DNA of 64,000 nt. Source: Clostridium yunnanense. Lineage in GTDB: Bacteria; Bacillota; Clostridia; Clostridiales; Clostridiaceae. The notes under the pieces were generated by a model. That model did no database searches. It saw only the letters and a program-made list of their open reading frames with translations, and was not told the origin of the DNA. The position numbers and the translations under genes were made by a program. The stretch lies in NCBI RefSeq assembly GCF_016595795.1, contig NZ_JAENHN010000037.1, positions 186,001-250,000 of the forward strand, read 5' to 3'. Positions within the stretch are counted from its first letter, which is position 1. Each line of letters begins with the position of its first letter. Of the stretch, positions 9,130 to 17,304 are shown piece after piece.

Positions 9130-9750
9130 CTAAACTACTTTAAATCCAGCAGCCTTTACTTTTTCTTTAATTATTTCTAAATTTTTAGTCTTCATTCTTA
9201 CAACTATTTCTCTTACATCAGTAACACTTTTCGGATCTATTACAACAAAACTGACTATATCAGCTTGATTTTCTGTAAGTATCTTTGACAACCTTGATAT
9301 TTGTCCTGGTACATCATAAGCAGTAACTGCCATTCTTTCACCTTTGTTAAGCCCAAATACATTAGTATATTGCTCAAATACCGCATGATGAGTTAAAATC
9401 CCTACAAATTTATCAAATTCATCAACAACTGCGACAAAGGAAACATGAGTTTCTTCTAGTAATCCCACTGCTTTTTCAACTTCTTCATAAAGATTTATCT
9501 TAGGTATGCTTTTTCTTAGTAGGTGAGATACTGAAAAGTCCTCTAATAAGCTCTTCTTATCAGCACCTTTTTCAAAATAGAACTTGTAAATAATGTCTTG
9601 TGCTATTGAGCCCTTAAAGTATTCTCCATCAACAACAGGAATTGATAAAAACTTGTTTTGGTCCATTATCTCTAAGGCTCTTCCTATTGTTGTATCAGAT
9701 GTGACTGTTATTAAATCTTTTTTTGGCAATATTATAGTTTTTACTAGCAT
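9130..9750 (-). CDS. CBS-pair and ACT domain protein
   Basis: The 206-aa cytoplasmic protein has two CBS motifs: residues about 1-60, with VTSDTTIGRALEIMDQNKFLSIPVVD, and about 75-130, with INLYEEVEKAVGLLEETHVSFVAVVD. An ACT-like domain follows (about 140-205: MAVTAYDVPGQISRLSKILTENQADIVSF). CBS pairs bind adenine nucleotides, and related clostridial and bacillar proteins bind c-di-AMP. ACT domains usually bind amino acids. It is therefore probably a ligand-responsive regulator, but the ligand is unknown. Its promoter (9805-9833) and terminator indicate a monocistronic gene. A GAGGGGGAGAGACT ribosome binding site precedes the ATG. Confidence 0.85.
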   Translation of the reverse strand: MLVKTIILPKKDLITVTSDTTIGRALEIMDQNKFLSIPVVDGEYFKGSIAQDIIYKFYFEKGADKKSLLEDFSVSHLLRKSIPKINLYEEVEKAVGLLEETHVSFVAVVDEFDKFVGILTHHAVFEQYTNVFGLNKGERMAVTAYDVPGQISRLSKILTENQADIVSFVVIDPKSVTDVREIVVRMKTKNLEIIKEKVKAAGFKVV

Positions 9751-9804
9751 AGTCTCTCCCCCTCGATTTCCTTATATATATATTATAAGCCATTTATCAC
9801 GGTA

Positions 9805-9833
9805 ATTATATATTATTTTTTAAAATTATCCAA
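9805..9833 (-). promoter_or_regulatory. Sigma-A-like promoter of the CBS-ACT gene
   Basis: On the minus strand: -35 TTGGAT, 17 nt, -10 TATAAT, giving a leader of about 50 nt. Confidence 0.65.
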
Positions 9834-10023
9834 TAATTTAAAAAATTCTTTCATTTTGTTATGTTATGCTAAGTTTCATATGTAATACATAAAATTCAGT
9901 ATTATTTATTGAAAAAACACTGTTTAAACTGATTTAATAATTTTATAAGTTTTACTATCATTCTTAAGTTGCAAAGAATTCATCATAGCTGCATAAACAA
10001 TATTCATTTAATACTAGGCAATA

Positions 10024-10062
10024 AAAAAAGTTACAAGTATATAAAAATACTTATAACTTTTT
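10024..10062 (-). terminator. Terminator of the ZnuA-like gene
   Basis: A long stem (AAAAAGTTA-AAGTAT against ATACTT-TAACTTTTT) overlaps the stop codon at 10051 and ends in a U-run on the minus strand. Confidence 0.8.
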
Positions 10063-10974
10063 ATTCAAAGCCTTAAATTTTGAACTTACATTTTCTAGAT
10101 AAGATCTATATTGATCATCATACTGTGGTATTTTAATCTCCATTTGATAATATGATGTTCCAGTTATCTTACTGCTAAACTCATTAAATTTGGCCTGATC
10201 ACTATATAATATTAAGGTTTTACTTACTGATTCACCAAGCATTTTTTTATAATCATCAATCTTAGTTAAATCTGTAAGTTTTATAATATCTATACCTAAA
10301 TACTTCGTAAGATAATCTAGATCTTCATCCGTTGTATATACAGTATACCCGGTTAAAGAACTTACAGAGTCTTTAGCATCTTTACTCTGTTTATCTAGTT
10401 CTAATATAATCTCTTCATAACTTTCTTCATAGAAATCCCTATTTTTCGGGTCTTTATCTTGAATTGAACTTTTTATGTTATAAAGCATAATCTTATATTC
10501 ATCAGGACTTAACCAATAGTAAGGATTTATTTTTATATCATATCCAGATATGGTATGAGACTTTACATAATTCAACGTTTTAGTGCCTCTGGAAAGATTA
10601 ACAATGCCTACCTTTCCTTTTTTTAATCCATCTATAAAGCTATTTATCCAAGGTTCCGAACTAGACCCCATATATAAAAGTAAATCATATTTTGAAACAT
10701 TATCCAAAGAATCATTTGTAAACTTAAAATTTATACTATCTAAATTATTATTAAACATATATGTTACATTGTGTTTATCTTTCACCAGTTGTTTAGTTGC
10801 AGAATAAATAAACTTATTTGTAGTTATTATATTTAAATATGTATCCCTCTGTTCTACATCGTCATTTATTGTATTAACTACCTTTGGCTTATAATACGTG
10901 CTTATAAATATGAAAAAAATTATATTGATACCTATCAATATAAAAGTGAACTTTTTCATATCAATTTTTTTCAT
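10051..10974 (-). CDS. Membrane-anchored ZnuA/TroA-like metal-binding protein, apparently lacking metal ligands
   Basis: The 307-aa protein has an N-terminal membrane anchor (FTFILIGINIIFFIFISTYY) rather than a Cys lipobox. The layout matches cluster A-I (ZnuA/TroA) binding proteins: a strand near LNIITTNKFIYSATKQLVKD, KYDLLLYMGSSSEPWINSF (family form aDLvvynGlglE.W), then NPYYWLSPDEY. In genuine ZnuA the last motif is PHxWLxP and its His is a zinc ligand; here it is Tyr. The usual His-rich loop is also missing. No permease or ATPase gene is adjacent. The family match is an inference from these motifs, and the function is unknown. Confidence 0.6.
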   Translation of the reverse strand: MKKIDMKKFTFILIGINIIFFIFISTYYKPKVVNTINDDVEQRDTYLNIITTNKFIYSATKQLVKDKHNVTYMFNNNLDSINFKFTNDSLDNVSKYDLLLYMGSSSEPWINSFIDGLKKGKVGIVNLSRGTKTLNYVKSHTISGYDIKINPYYWLSPDEYKIMLYNIKSSIQDKDPKNRDFYEESYEEIILELDKQSKDAKDSVSSLTGYTVYTTDEDLDYLTKYLGIDIIKLTDLTKIDDYKKMLGESVSKTLILYSDQAKFNEFSSKITGTSYYQMEIKIPQYDDQYRSYLENVSSKFKALNKKL

Positions 10975-11051
10975 TACGCCACCTCACTTTTATCTATTCT
11001 TTATTTTATATCTAATTTAATATAAATTCAAATATTAATGTTACTTTCTTA

Positions 11052-11080
11052 ATGACATTATTGTCAAATTATGATAAAAT
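11052..11080 (+). promoter_or_regulatory. Promoter of the HD-GYP gene
   Basis: -35 ATGACA, 17 nt, -10 TAAAAT with an extended TGA just before it. An in-frame upstream ATG at 11052 lies inside the -35 element, so it cannot be the start codon if this promoter is used. Confidence 0.5.
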
Positions 11081-11114
11081 GATATTCGACATTTTTCTTA
11101 ACGAGGTAAGCATT

Positions 11115-12350
11115 ATGCAAGTTTCAATCGATACTATAATACCTGCTTTATCAATAACAGTATCTCTAGCGGAGAAGTCTGTTGAGAAGGTTGTTAGAGA
11201 AAACTTAAACGGGGTAACAATCCAAGACATCGTATTTGATGATTATACGTATCATTCAAAGCGAGCTGCGTATATAGCTTTAGAACTTGGAAATGCCTTG
11301 CAGCTAGATGAAGATACTTATAAGGATCTATATATGTGTTCATTGTTACATGACATAGGCTATGGAAATGTATTATATAAAAATTATTCAGTTGATGAAA
11401 TAATTAGTATTCATTGTCTAGAAGGCTCAAATATAGTAAAACATATCCCAAAGATATGTTACCTTTCCGATGCAATACTTTATCATCACGAGCACTGGGA
11501 TGGAAATGGAGTGTTTCAAAAAAAAGAAACTGAGATACCTATAATTAGTCAGATACTTAGAATGAGCGACATAATAGACTCAGAGTACAATACCCATGCT
11601 CCATATTTTGAACAAAAAGATAAGATTAAAGGCTTAATTTTAGACAATGTTAATAGGATTTTTTCACAGAATATCTACGAAGCCTTTCTGAAAATTAGTT
11701 CTGCTGATGAATTTTGGTTAAACCTTGAGAACAATAGATATCTAGATTTGGTCATAAATCACCTAGTCCCACCTATAGACATAAAATTAAACATGCAAGA
11801 ATTGATAAACATAGGTGAAATATTTGCTGACATGATAGATGCTAAAAGTGAATTTACAGCTAGGCATTCACGTGGTATCGCTGAACTCGCATATATGGTT
11901 TCTAAGCATATTGGTTATAATGATGAAAAGTGCTTAAAAATGAAGCTTGCGGGGCTTTTCCACGATATAGGAAAGCTTGCAATACCATCAAAAATTTTAG
12001 ACAAAAATGGTCCACTGGATGGGGATGAATTTTCAAGAATAAAATCTCATGCTTATTTCACCAGACTAATATTAGATTCAATGGATGGTATAGAAGAGAT
12101 AAGTAATTGGGCTTCCAATCACCATGAAAAGCTAAACGGAAAAGGATATCCTAAAGGGATAAGTGGAGATATGTTATCTGAAGAATGTAGAGTAATGGCA
12201 GTTTGTGACATATATCAGGCACTTACCGAAGACAGGCCTTACCGTAAAGGAATGAATAAGGATATGGCATTTTGCATACTTGATACTATGGTTGAAGATG
12301 GTTCAATATGTAAGATAGCAGTAGAAAATTTAAAAAATGCTCTTGGGTAA
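11115..12350 (+). CDS. Tandem HD / HD-GYP domain protein, probable cyclic-di-GMP phosphodiesterase
   Basis: With the start at 11115 (GAGGT 8 nt before the ATG, downstream of the promoter at 11052-11080) the protein has 411 aa. It contains two HD modules. The C-terminal one is a canonical HD-GYP domain: LAGLFHDIGKLAIP, then HHEKLNGKGYPKG, then DRPYRKG, the signature of c-di-GMP phosphodiesterases. The N-terminal module (CSLLHDIGYGN, then HHEHWDGNGVF) keeps the HD and HH residues but has GVF in place of GYP. No transmembrane or receiver domain is present, so it is a soluble enzyme. It is divergent from the ZnuA-like gene. Confidence 0.88.
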   Translation: MQVSIDTIIPALSITVSLAEKSVEKVVRENLNGVTIQDIVFDDYTYHSKRAAYIALELGNALQLDEDTYKDLYMCSLLHDIGYGNVLYKNYSVDEIISIHCLEGSNIVKHIPKICYLSDAILYHHEHWDGNGVFQKKETEIPIISQILRMSDIIDSEYNTHAPYFEQKDKIKGLILDNVNRIFSQNIYEAFLKISSADEFWLNLENNRYLDLVINHLVPPIDIKLNMQELINIGEIFADMIDAKSEFTARHSRGIAELAYMVSKHIGYNDEKCLKMKLAGLFHDIGKLAIPSKILDKNGPLDGDEFSRIKSHAYFTRLILDSMDGIEEISNWASNHHEKLNGKGYPKGISGDMLSEECRVMAVCDIYQALTEDRPYRKGMNKDMAFCILDTMVEDGSICKIAVENLKNALG

Positions 12351-12360
12351 TCGTTAGATT

Positions 12361-12408
12361 ACCTTTTCTTTTTATAAATTATTGGTTAGAATAATAAAAG
12401 TAAAAGGT
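12361..12408 (+). terminator. Weak hairpin terminator after the HD-GYP gene
   Basis: ACCTTTT and AAAAGGT arms with further AT pairing inside are followed by TTTTATTCT. It lies between the HD-GYP gene and tsaE. The stem is AT-rich, so efficiency is uncertain. Confidence 0.45.
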
Positions 12409-12431
12409 TTTATTCTCGAAAGGAGATTATT

Positions 12432-12893
12432 ATGGAATTTATAATTGATTCTGTTGATAATACTATTGAGCTGGGAAGAAAAATAGGTTCTATGTGTAAG
12501 CCCGGTGATATTTTTTGTCTTACTGGTGACTTAGGTACAGGTAAGACTCATATTACTAAAGGTATCGCCGAAGGACTTAATGTTCAAGAATACATAACTA
12601 GTCCTACTTTTAACATTGTTAATGAGTACCATAGTGGCAGACTATCTTTATTCCATTTTGATGTATATAGAGTATCAGATCCTGATGAAATATATGAAAT
12701 AGGCTTTGATGAGTACATATTTGGAAATGGCGTAAGCGTTATAGAATGGGCTAATTACATAGAAGAGCTTATACCAGATCAATTTGTTCATATAAAGCTC
12801 TCAAAACTTCCTGAAAAGGGAGAGAATTTGAGAAAAGTAACAATAAAATATTTTGGAAATAGATATGATTATCTTAAGGAGTTAAGTATATGA
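12432..12893 (+). CDS. tsaE: tRNA t6A37 threonylcarbamoyladenosine biosynthesis ATPase TsaE
   Basis: The 153-aa P-loop protein has Walker A GDLGTGKTHITKG (about residue 35) and the conserved SPTFNIVNEY and FHFDVYR segments of the TsaE/YjeE family. It drives the cycle of the TsaB-TsaD complex that adds threonylcarbamoyl to A37 of ANN-decoding tRNAs. It is the first gene of tsaE-tsaB-rimI; its TGA overlaps the ATG of tsaB by 4 nt, so translation is probably coupled. The start follows GAAAGGAGATTATT. Confidence 0.95.
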   Translation: MEFIIDSVDNTIELGRKIGSMCKPGDIFCLTGDLGTGKTHITKGIAEGLNVQEYITSPTFNIVNEYHSGRLSLFHFDVYRVSDPDEIYEIGFDEYIFGNGVSVIEWANYIEELIPDQFVHIKLSKLPEKGENLRKVTIKYFGNRYDYLKELSI

Positions 12894-13591
12894 TAGTTCT
12901 TTCAGTAGATTCATCTTCAAGCAGTGCTACTGTAGCTCTGGTTTCAAATAGTTCTGTAGTAAGTGAAATAAATATAACAGATAAAAAACAGCATTCTGAA
13001 ATACTTATGACTATGATTGATTCAGTACTAAAACTTAGTGATTTAAGCATAAATGATATTGATGGATATGTGGTTTCCAAAGGACCAGGCTCTTTCACTG
13101 GACTTAGAATAGGCATGGCAACCATTAAAGGGTTGAGTTTAGGAAGTAAAAAACCTATAATATCTATCTCTAATTTAGATGGACTTGCATATAATGTAAT
13201 TACTCACAACGGAATAATATGCCCAATTATGGATGCTTTAAGAGGAAACGTATATACTGCTTTATATAAAAATGTTTCAGGAAGATTAGAAAGATTGACC
13301 GATTACATGATTCTTTCCATTGAAGAGCTTATAACTAGATTTAAGGAAGAGTCTGATTCTGTACTCTTTGTAGGAGATGGAACTGAGAAGCATCTTGAAA
13401 CTTTAAAAACGTCCCTTAACAATGCATTATTTTCCCCTCCTCATCTTAATTATGCTAGGGCTTCTACTTTAGGATTATTAGGCATAAATTTATTAGAGAA
13501 TGGTATTTGTGATGAAAAAGATACTGCTCCATTTTATCTTAGAAAGTCACAGGCCGAAAGAGAATATGATAAAAAGATGGGGTTAGATTAA
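12890..13591 (+). CDS. tsaB: tRNA t6A37 threonylcarbamoyladenosine biosynthesis protein TsaB
   Basis: The 233-aa protein is an ASKHA-fold paralogue of TsaD that acts as the scaffold of the t6A complex. It opens with ILSVDSSSSSATVAL and carries the family motif GPGSFTGLRIGMATIKGL. The length is normal for TsaB. The ATG overlaps the tsaE stop and its TAA overlaps the rimI ATG by one base, so the three genes are tightly coupled. The catalytic partner TsaD is not in the window, while the TsaC/Sua5 gene lies about 45 kb away at 58869. Confidence 0.95.
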   Translation: MIVLSVDSSSSSATVALVSNSSVVSEINITDKKQHSEILMTMIDSVLKLSDLSINDIDGYVVSKGPGSFTGLRIGMATIKGLSLGSKKPIISISNLDGLAYNVITHNGIICPIMDALRGNVYTALYKNVSGRLERLTDYMILSIEELITRFKEESDSVLFVGDGTEKHLETLKTSLNNALFSPPHLNYARASTLGLLGINLLENGICDEKDTAPFYLRKSQAEREYDKKMGLD

Positions 13592-14034
13592 TGGTTACAA
13601 ACATAGAATCTATGGATATAGACGATATTGATTCTGTATTGGAAATAAGCAAACTTTCTTTCCCACACCCTTGGAGTCGAAGATCCTTCGAGCAGGAACT
13701 CGAAAATAACTTTGCAACTTATCTTGTTGCTAAGCTTGATGATCAAGTGATAGGTTATGGTGGAATGTGGATAATAATTGATGAAGGCCACATAACTAAT
13801 ATAGCAGTTCATCCTGATTATAGAAGCTTAGGGGTTGGAGACAAGATATTAAATAAGATGATAGCAACATGCAACGAGAAAAAAGTAGTAGCCATGACTT
13901 TAGAAGTAAGAGTCTCAAACATACCTGCTCAAAAGCTTTATTCAAAATATGCTTTTGTAGAAGAAGGTATTAGAAAAAAATACTATGAAGATAATGGCGA
14001 AGATGCTCTGATTATGTGGAAAAGATGGAAATAA
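13591..14034 (+). CDS. rimI: Ribosomal protein S18-alanine N-acetyltransferase
   Basis: The 147-aa GNAT acetyltransferase has the acetyl-CoA loop RSLGVGDKIL within VHPDYRSLGVG, and LEVRVSNIPAQKLYSKYAF, a strong RimI signature. RimI acetylates the N-terminal Ala of ribosomal protein S18. Linkage to tsaB and tsaE is common in Firmicutes. It is the last gene of the operon, and the hairpin at 14122-14160 ends the transcript. Confidence 0.92.
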   Translation: MVTNIESMDIDDIDSVLEISKLSFPHPWSRRSFEQELENNFATYLVAKLDDQVIGYGGMWIIIDEGHITNIAVHPDYRSLGVGDKILNKMIATCNEKKVVAMTLEVRVSNIPAQKLYSKYAFVEEGIRKKYYEDNGEDALIMWKRWK

Positions 14035-14121
14035 AGAAACTTATAATTGCTTTATTTCCCATAATGAGAGAATAAGTAAAACATAAATCTTTTAATCCAT
14101 CTCTTCTACAAGCTTACTTAG

Positions 14122-14160
14122 CAAAAGGGCTGTTCACTAATTACTTAGTGACAGCCCTTT
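14122..14160. terminator. Bidirectional terminator between rimI and korB
   Basis: AAAGGGCTGT and ACAGCCCTTT arms with an additional CACTAA/TTAGTG stem. A runs on the left and T runs on the right serve both converging genes. Confidence 0.9.
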
Positions 14161-14176
14161 ATTTTCATATCTTATA

Positions 14177-15040
14177 TTACATAAATTCTTCTACAAACTT
14201 TTCTCCATCTATTGGAGTCCACTTTCTATCAACCATTATATTTCCAGCACTTAGTACTGGGTGCAGCTCATGGAATGTTGGCTTACCTTCTTCCTTATAA
14301 AGTATTCCTAGAGGTATTCCACCATCTCCAAATTCCATAGCTTTAATTATTGCCGCGCCTTTATCACTTGAATCATAGTTTTCATCTAAATAATAAACCC
14401 TATCCTTATACCACTTAAAGGTATTTATCTTATTAAAACTAACGCAAGGCTGCATTATATCAATCAGTGCATAACCCTTGTGATTTATAGCTGCCCTAAT
14501 CATACTCTTTAAATGTTCTTTATCCCCAGAGAAACTTCTTGCAACAAAAGTAGCACCAGCTGAAATCGCCAAAGCTAGAGGATTTAAAGGTTCAGATATC
14601 ACTCCTTCAAACTGCATAGAAGTTTTTTGTCCTCTTGCTGTTGTTGGAGATCCTTGCCCCTTTGTAAGTCCATAAATTTGATTATCGTGAACTAATTGAA
14701 CAAAATCTACATTTCTCCTTATATTATGAATAAAGTGATTTCCACCTTCTCCATAGGCATCTCCATCACCAGAAGTAACTATGACTTTTAATTCTGGATT
14801 AACCATTTTTATAGCTTGTGCAGGAGGGAGAGCCCTACCATGAAGTCCATTAAATCCATTTGCTCTTATATAATGTGGAGTTTTCGCTGCCTGACCAATA
14901 CCAGAGACCATCATTAGTTTTTCTGGTGATATATTAAGCTCAGCCACCGCTTCTTTTATACCATCGAGTATAGAGAAATTACCACACCCTGGACACCATG
15001 TATTTTCATCATTACTTTGATATAACTTTAACTCTATCAT
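14177..15040 (-). CDS. korB: 2-oxoacid:ferredoxin oxidoreductase, beta subunit
   Basis: The 287-aa subunit carries the thiamine diphosphate site: NTWCPGCGNFSILDG at the N terminus and the TPP/Mg motif GDGDAYGEGGNHF (GDG...N). It forms the catalytic core with KorA and oxidatively decarboxylates a 2-oxoacid to the acyl-CoA while reducing ferredoxin. The two-subunit type with a fused gamma-alpha chain is usually assigned to 2-oxoglutarate, but other 2-oxoacids are possible. It starts 3 nt after korA, with GGGGAGGTTTAAGAT as the ribosome binding site inside the korA end. Confidence 0.92.
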   Translation of the reverse strand: MIELKLYQSNDENTWCPGCGNFSILDGIKEAVAELNISPEKLMMVSGIGQAAKTPHYIRANGFNGLHGRALPPAQAIKMVNPELKVIVTSGDGDAYGEGGNHFIHNIRRNVDFVQLVHDNQIYGLTKGQGSPTTARGQKTSMQFEGVISEPLNPLALAISAGATFVARSFSGDKEHLKSMIRAAINHKGYALIDIMQPCVSFNKINTFKWYKDRVYYLDENYDSSDKGAAIIKAMEFGDGGIPLGILYKEEGKPTFHELHPVLSAGNIMVDRKWTPIDGEKFVEEFM

Positions 15041-15043
15041 ATC

Positions 15044-16714
15044 TTAAACCTCCCCAGATAGTCTTGAAACTATTTCATCTGAAGTTATCTGACGTCCATC
15101 ATATTTCAAAATACTATCATCCATTAATATTCCTGTTTCTTGTGTTATAAGTTTACCTAATTGACCTGTAAAGTTTTGCTCTACATTTATTACCCTTTTA
15201 GCTTTGCCACTGTATTTTCTCAAAAGTTTTTCTGGTAAAGGATATATATCACCAAAAGAAAGTGCTCCAACCTTAACTCCAGAATTGTTTAGTGTTTCAG
15301 CTGCTTCTTTGATTGCACCATAAGTTGATCCCCAACCTACTAAAAGCACATCTATATCTTCTCCACCAAAATAATCAGGTTCTTGTAGATCTTCCTTTAT
15401 CAGCAAGTCTAGCTTTCTCATTCTTTTTTCCATCTGAGCATTTCTTACAGCAGCTTCCTCAGTTATATGTGAGTACTCAGTATGTTCATCACTGTCCACT
15501 AAAACCACTTGCCCTTTGACCTTACCAGGTATTAGTCTTGGTGAAATTCCTGATTCAGTTACTTTATATCTCTTATATTCTTCATCTAAGCCAACGCCAT
15601 CCCAAATATGTCTTTCAATTTTCAATTCTTCAAGAGCAAATCTAGGTATTGTTATATTAGAATCCGCAAGATATTGATCTGTTAATAGTATTACTAAAGT
15701 TTGATACTTATCTGCTATATTTAGTGCTCTAAAAGTTTGATAAAACGCATCTTCAGCATTTCTTACACTTAAAACCACTCTCGGAAATTCTCCTTGAGAT
15801 GCAGTTAGTAGAAAACTAAGATCACTTTGTTCTGTTCTTGTTGGCAGTCCTGTTGCTGGTCCTGGCCTCTGTGAGTCAATTACTACTAGTGGAGTTTCAG
15901 TTATTCCAGCGAGACCAAAAGCTTCAACCATTAACGCTACACCACCACCAGATGATCCTGTCATAGCTCTAGCCCCTGCATAGGATGCTCCTATTGCCAT
16001 ATTTATAGCACTTATTTCATCTTCTGCTTGTTCAATCACTATACCAGCTTGTAATGATTTCTTTGAAAGATATGTCATTACACTTGTAGCTGGAGTCATC
16101 GGATATGCTGAATAGAATGATAATCCTCCAATTAATGCACCTAATCCAATTGCATCATTTCCATTTATGATTAAATGCTCAGATAAATCTTTACCTACTA
16201 TGTCGAATCTTTTCTCCACTAAATCTCCGCCTTTTCTGAAGGCTTCTATATTTTTATTTCTAATAGGTTCAGCAAGCTTCTTAGCTATAAAATCTTCAAA
16301 ATTTCCCTTCACACCAAAATGCTTTAAGATTACTCCTGCCGCAACAAAAGTAAAAGCCTTTGATAATCCTAAATCTTTAGCAGTCTTTAGTAATGGAAGT
16401 CTAACTAATCTTTTATCATCATACTGTATAGCTTCGTCAGCTATTATTATTCCATCTTTATTTAACTTATCTTTATGGATTTCTACTGTATCTCTATCCA
16501 ATGCAAGTATTAAATCTAACTTTGAATCATGAGAATATATTGGTTCATCTCCAAATCTTATTTGTGTGAAGTTATGTCCACCTCTTACTCTAGACATATA
16601 GTCTTTATTTGAGAAAACATAAAATCCACCTTTTTTCAGAGCTTTTTCAAGGAACACGCTAACTGTATCCATTCCCTGTCCAGCGCTTCCTCCAATTAGT
16701 ATATTAAGTTTCAA
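15044..16714 (-). CDS. korA: 2-oxoacid:ferredoxin oxidoreductase, fused gamma-alpha subunit
   Basis: The 556-aa protein has an N-terminal gamma domain (about 1-185, starting ILIGGSAGQGMDTV) joined to an alpha pyrimidine-binding domain. The latter carries YPMTPATSVM, EQAEDEISAINMAIGASYAGARAMTGSSGGG in the substrate and cofactor region, and a C-terminal transketolase-like domain with VEQNFTGQLGKLI. The start is TTG after GAGAGGTGTTTTAA. No ferredoxin-like delta subunit gene is present, as expected for the KorAB type. It heads a two-gene leftward operon. Confidence 0.92.
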   Translation of the reverse strand: MKLNILIGGSAGQGMDTVSVFLEKALKKGGFYVFSNKDYMSRVRGGHNFTQIRFGDEPIYSHDSKLDLILALDRDTVEIHKDKLNKDGIIIADEAIQYDDKRLVRLPLLKTAKDLGLSKAFTFVAAGVILKHFGVKGNFEDFIAKKLAEPIRNKNIEAFRKGGDLVEKRFDIVGKDLSEHLIINGNDAIGLGALIGGLSFYSAYPMTPATSVMTYLSKKSLQAGIVIEQAEDEISAINMAIGASYAGARAMTGSSGGGVALMVEAFGLAGITETPLVVIDSQRPGPATGLPTRTEQSDLSFLLTASQGEFPRVVLSVRNAEDAFYQTFRALNIADKYQTLVILLTDQYLADSNITIPRFALEELKIERHIWDGVGLDEEYKRYKVTESGISPRLIPGKVKGQVVLVDSDEHTEYSHITEEAAVRNAQMEKRMRKLDLLIKEDLQEPDYFGGEDIDVLLVGWGSTYGAIKEAAETLNNSGVKVGALSFGDIYPLPEKLLRKYSGKAKRVINVEQNFTGQLGKLITQETGILMDDSILKYDGRQITSDEIVSRLSGEV

Positions 16715-16909
16715 TTAAAACACCTCTCTTATAAAACAACCTTTTAATTCCGATTGTTTCTGTCTGATTTAATAATAATCCTAATCTTGTTATTTGTAAA
16801 TAATCATTATCAATTAAAATTAATTATCAACACTTCTTAAAGGCAAATACTTTCATTATTCTTTAATTTTCTTACGTTATTAAATTATTACTTATTAATG
16901 TTTATCTAC

Positions 16910-17008
16910 CTATTTATCCATATAAATATACAATCCAATATACTCCTCCATCTTTATATATGGATGTACTACTTCATCTTCAAATTCAGTAGTACATCTA
17001 TAACACAC
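16910..17008 (-). CDS. Candidate small ORF with a CxxC pair upstream of korA (very tentative)
   Basis: On the minus strand a stop-free frame can be read from GTG at 17008 to TAG at 16910, giving about 32 aa. It contains VCYRCTTEFEDEVVHPY and ends IYMDK. The CYRC pair and mixed composition look protein-like, but no Shine-Dalgarno sequence precedes the GTG. A 10-bp perfect inverted repeat (16963-16972 with 16989-16998) lies inside the frame and could be the real feature. A remnant of a gene is also possible. Confidence 0.2.
   Translation of the reverse strand: MCYRCTTEFEDEVVHPYIKMEEYIGLYIYMDK
16963..16998. repeat. Perfect 10-bp inverted repeat between korA and the vanY-like gene
   Basis: GATGTACTAC and GTAGTACATC are separated by 16 nt. 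Neither strand has a U-run, so it is not a terminator. It could be an operator or RNA hairpin in the korA leader. Confidence 0.5.
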
Positions 17009-17120
17009 TCTAAAATCTATTCTAATTCACTTACACAATATGACAGTATTTATATTTTCTTTTTAAGAAAACAGTAGATATAGCATTACCGAAGTACACT
17101 ATAGGGTTCCATTGCGAAAA

Positions 17121-17149
17121 CTTAAGATTTCTTAAGAAATTTTTATAAT
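17121..17149 (+). promoter_or_regulatory. Promoter of the vanY-vanRS-like operon with tandem CTTAAG boxes
   Basis: TATAAT at 17144-17149 has no TTGACA-like -35. The -35 position is occupied by CTTAAG (17121), repeated exactly 10 bp downstream (17131), and the second copy lies in the palindrome ATTTCTTAAGAAAT. Direct repeats with helical spacing at a poor -35 are typical binding sites of OmpR/VanR-type regulators, one of which is encoded downstream. Confidence 0.4.
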
Positions 17150-17185
17150 TACTGTAAAGTCTATCTTCTACAATTAACTCATGGC

Positions 17186-17283
17186 ATAGATAAACTACTT
17201 CATATTAGAATTTATCCGAATAAAGATTAGTAGAAGCATCGAAATCTTTATTTGTAGTCCAAGGATTGAAGTAGTTTATCTAT
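17186..17283 (+). repeat. 17-bp perfect inverted repeat forming a large leader hairpin
   Basis: ATAGATAAACTACTTCA (17186-17202) is perfectly complementary to the sequence at 17267-17283. A second 8-bp stem (TAAAGATT/AATCTTTA, 17221-17228 with 17243-17250) is nested in the loop. The right arm ends 4 nt before the GAAGGAG Shine-Dalgarno sequence of the next gene. This is a structured 5' leader or a large operator; no known riboswitch class is recognised. Confidence 0.7.
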
Positions 17284-17304
17284 ATTTGAAGGAGTGTGTA
17301 CAAT

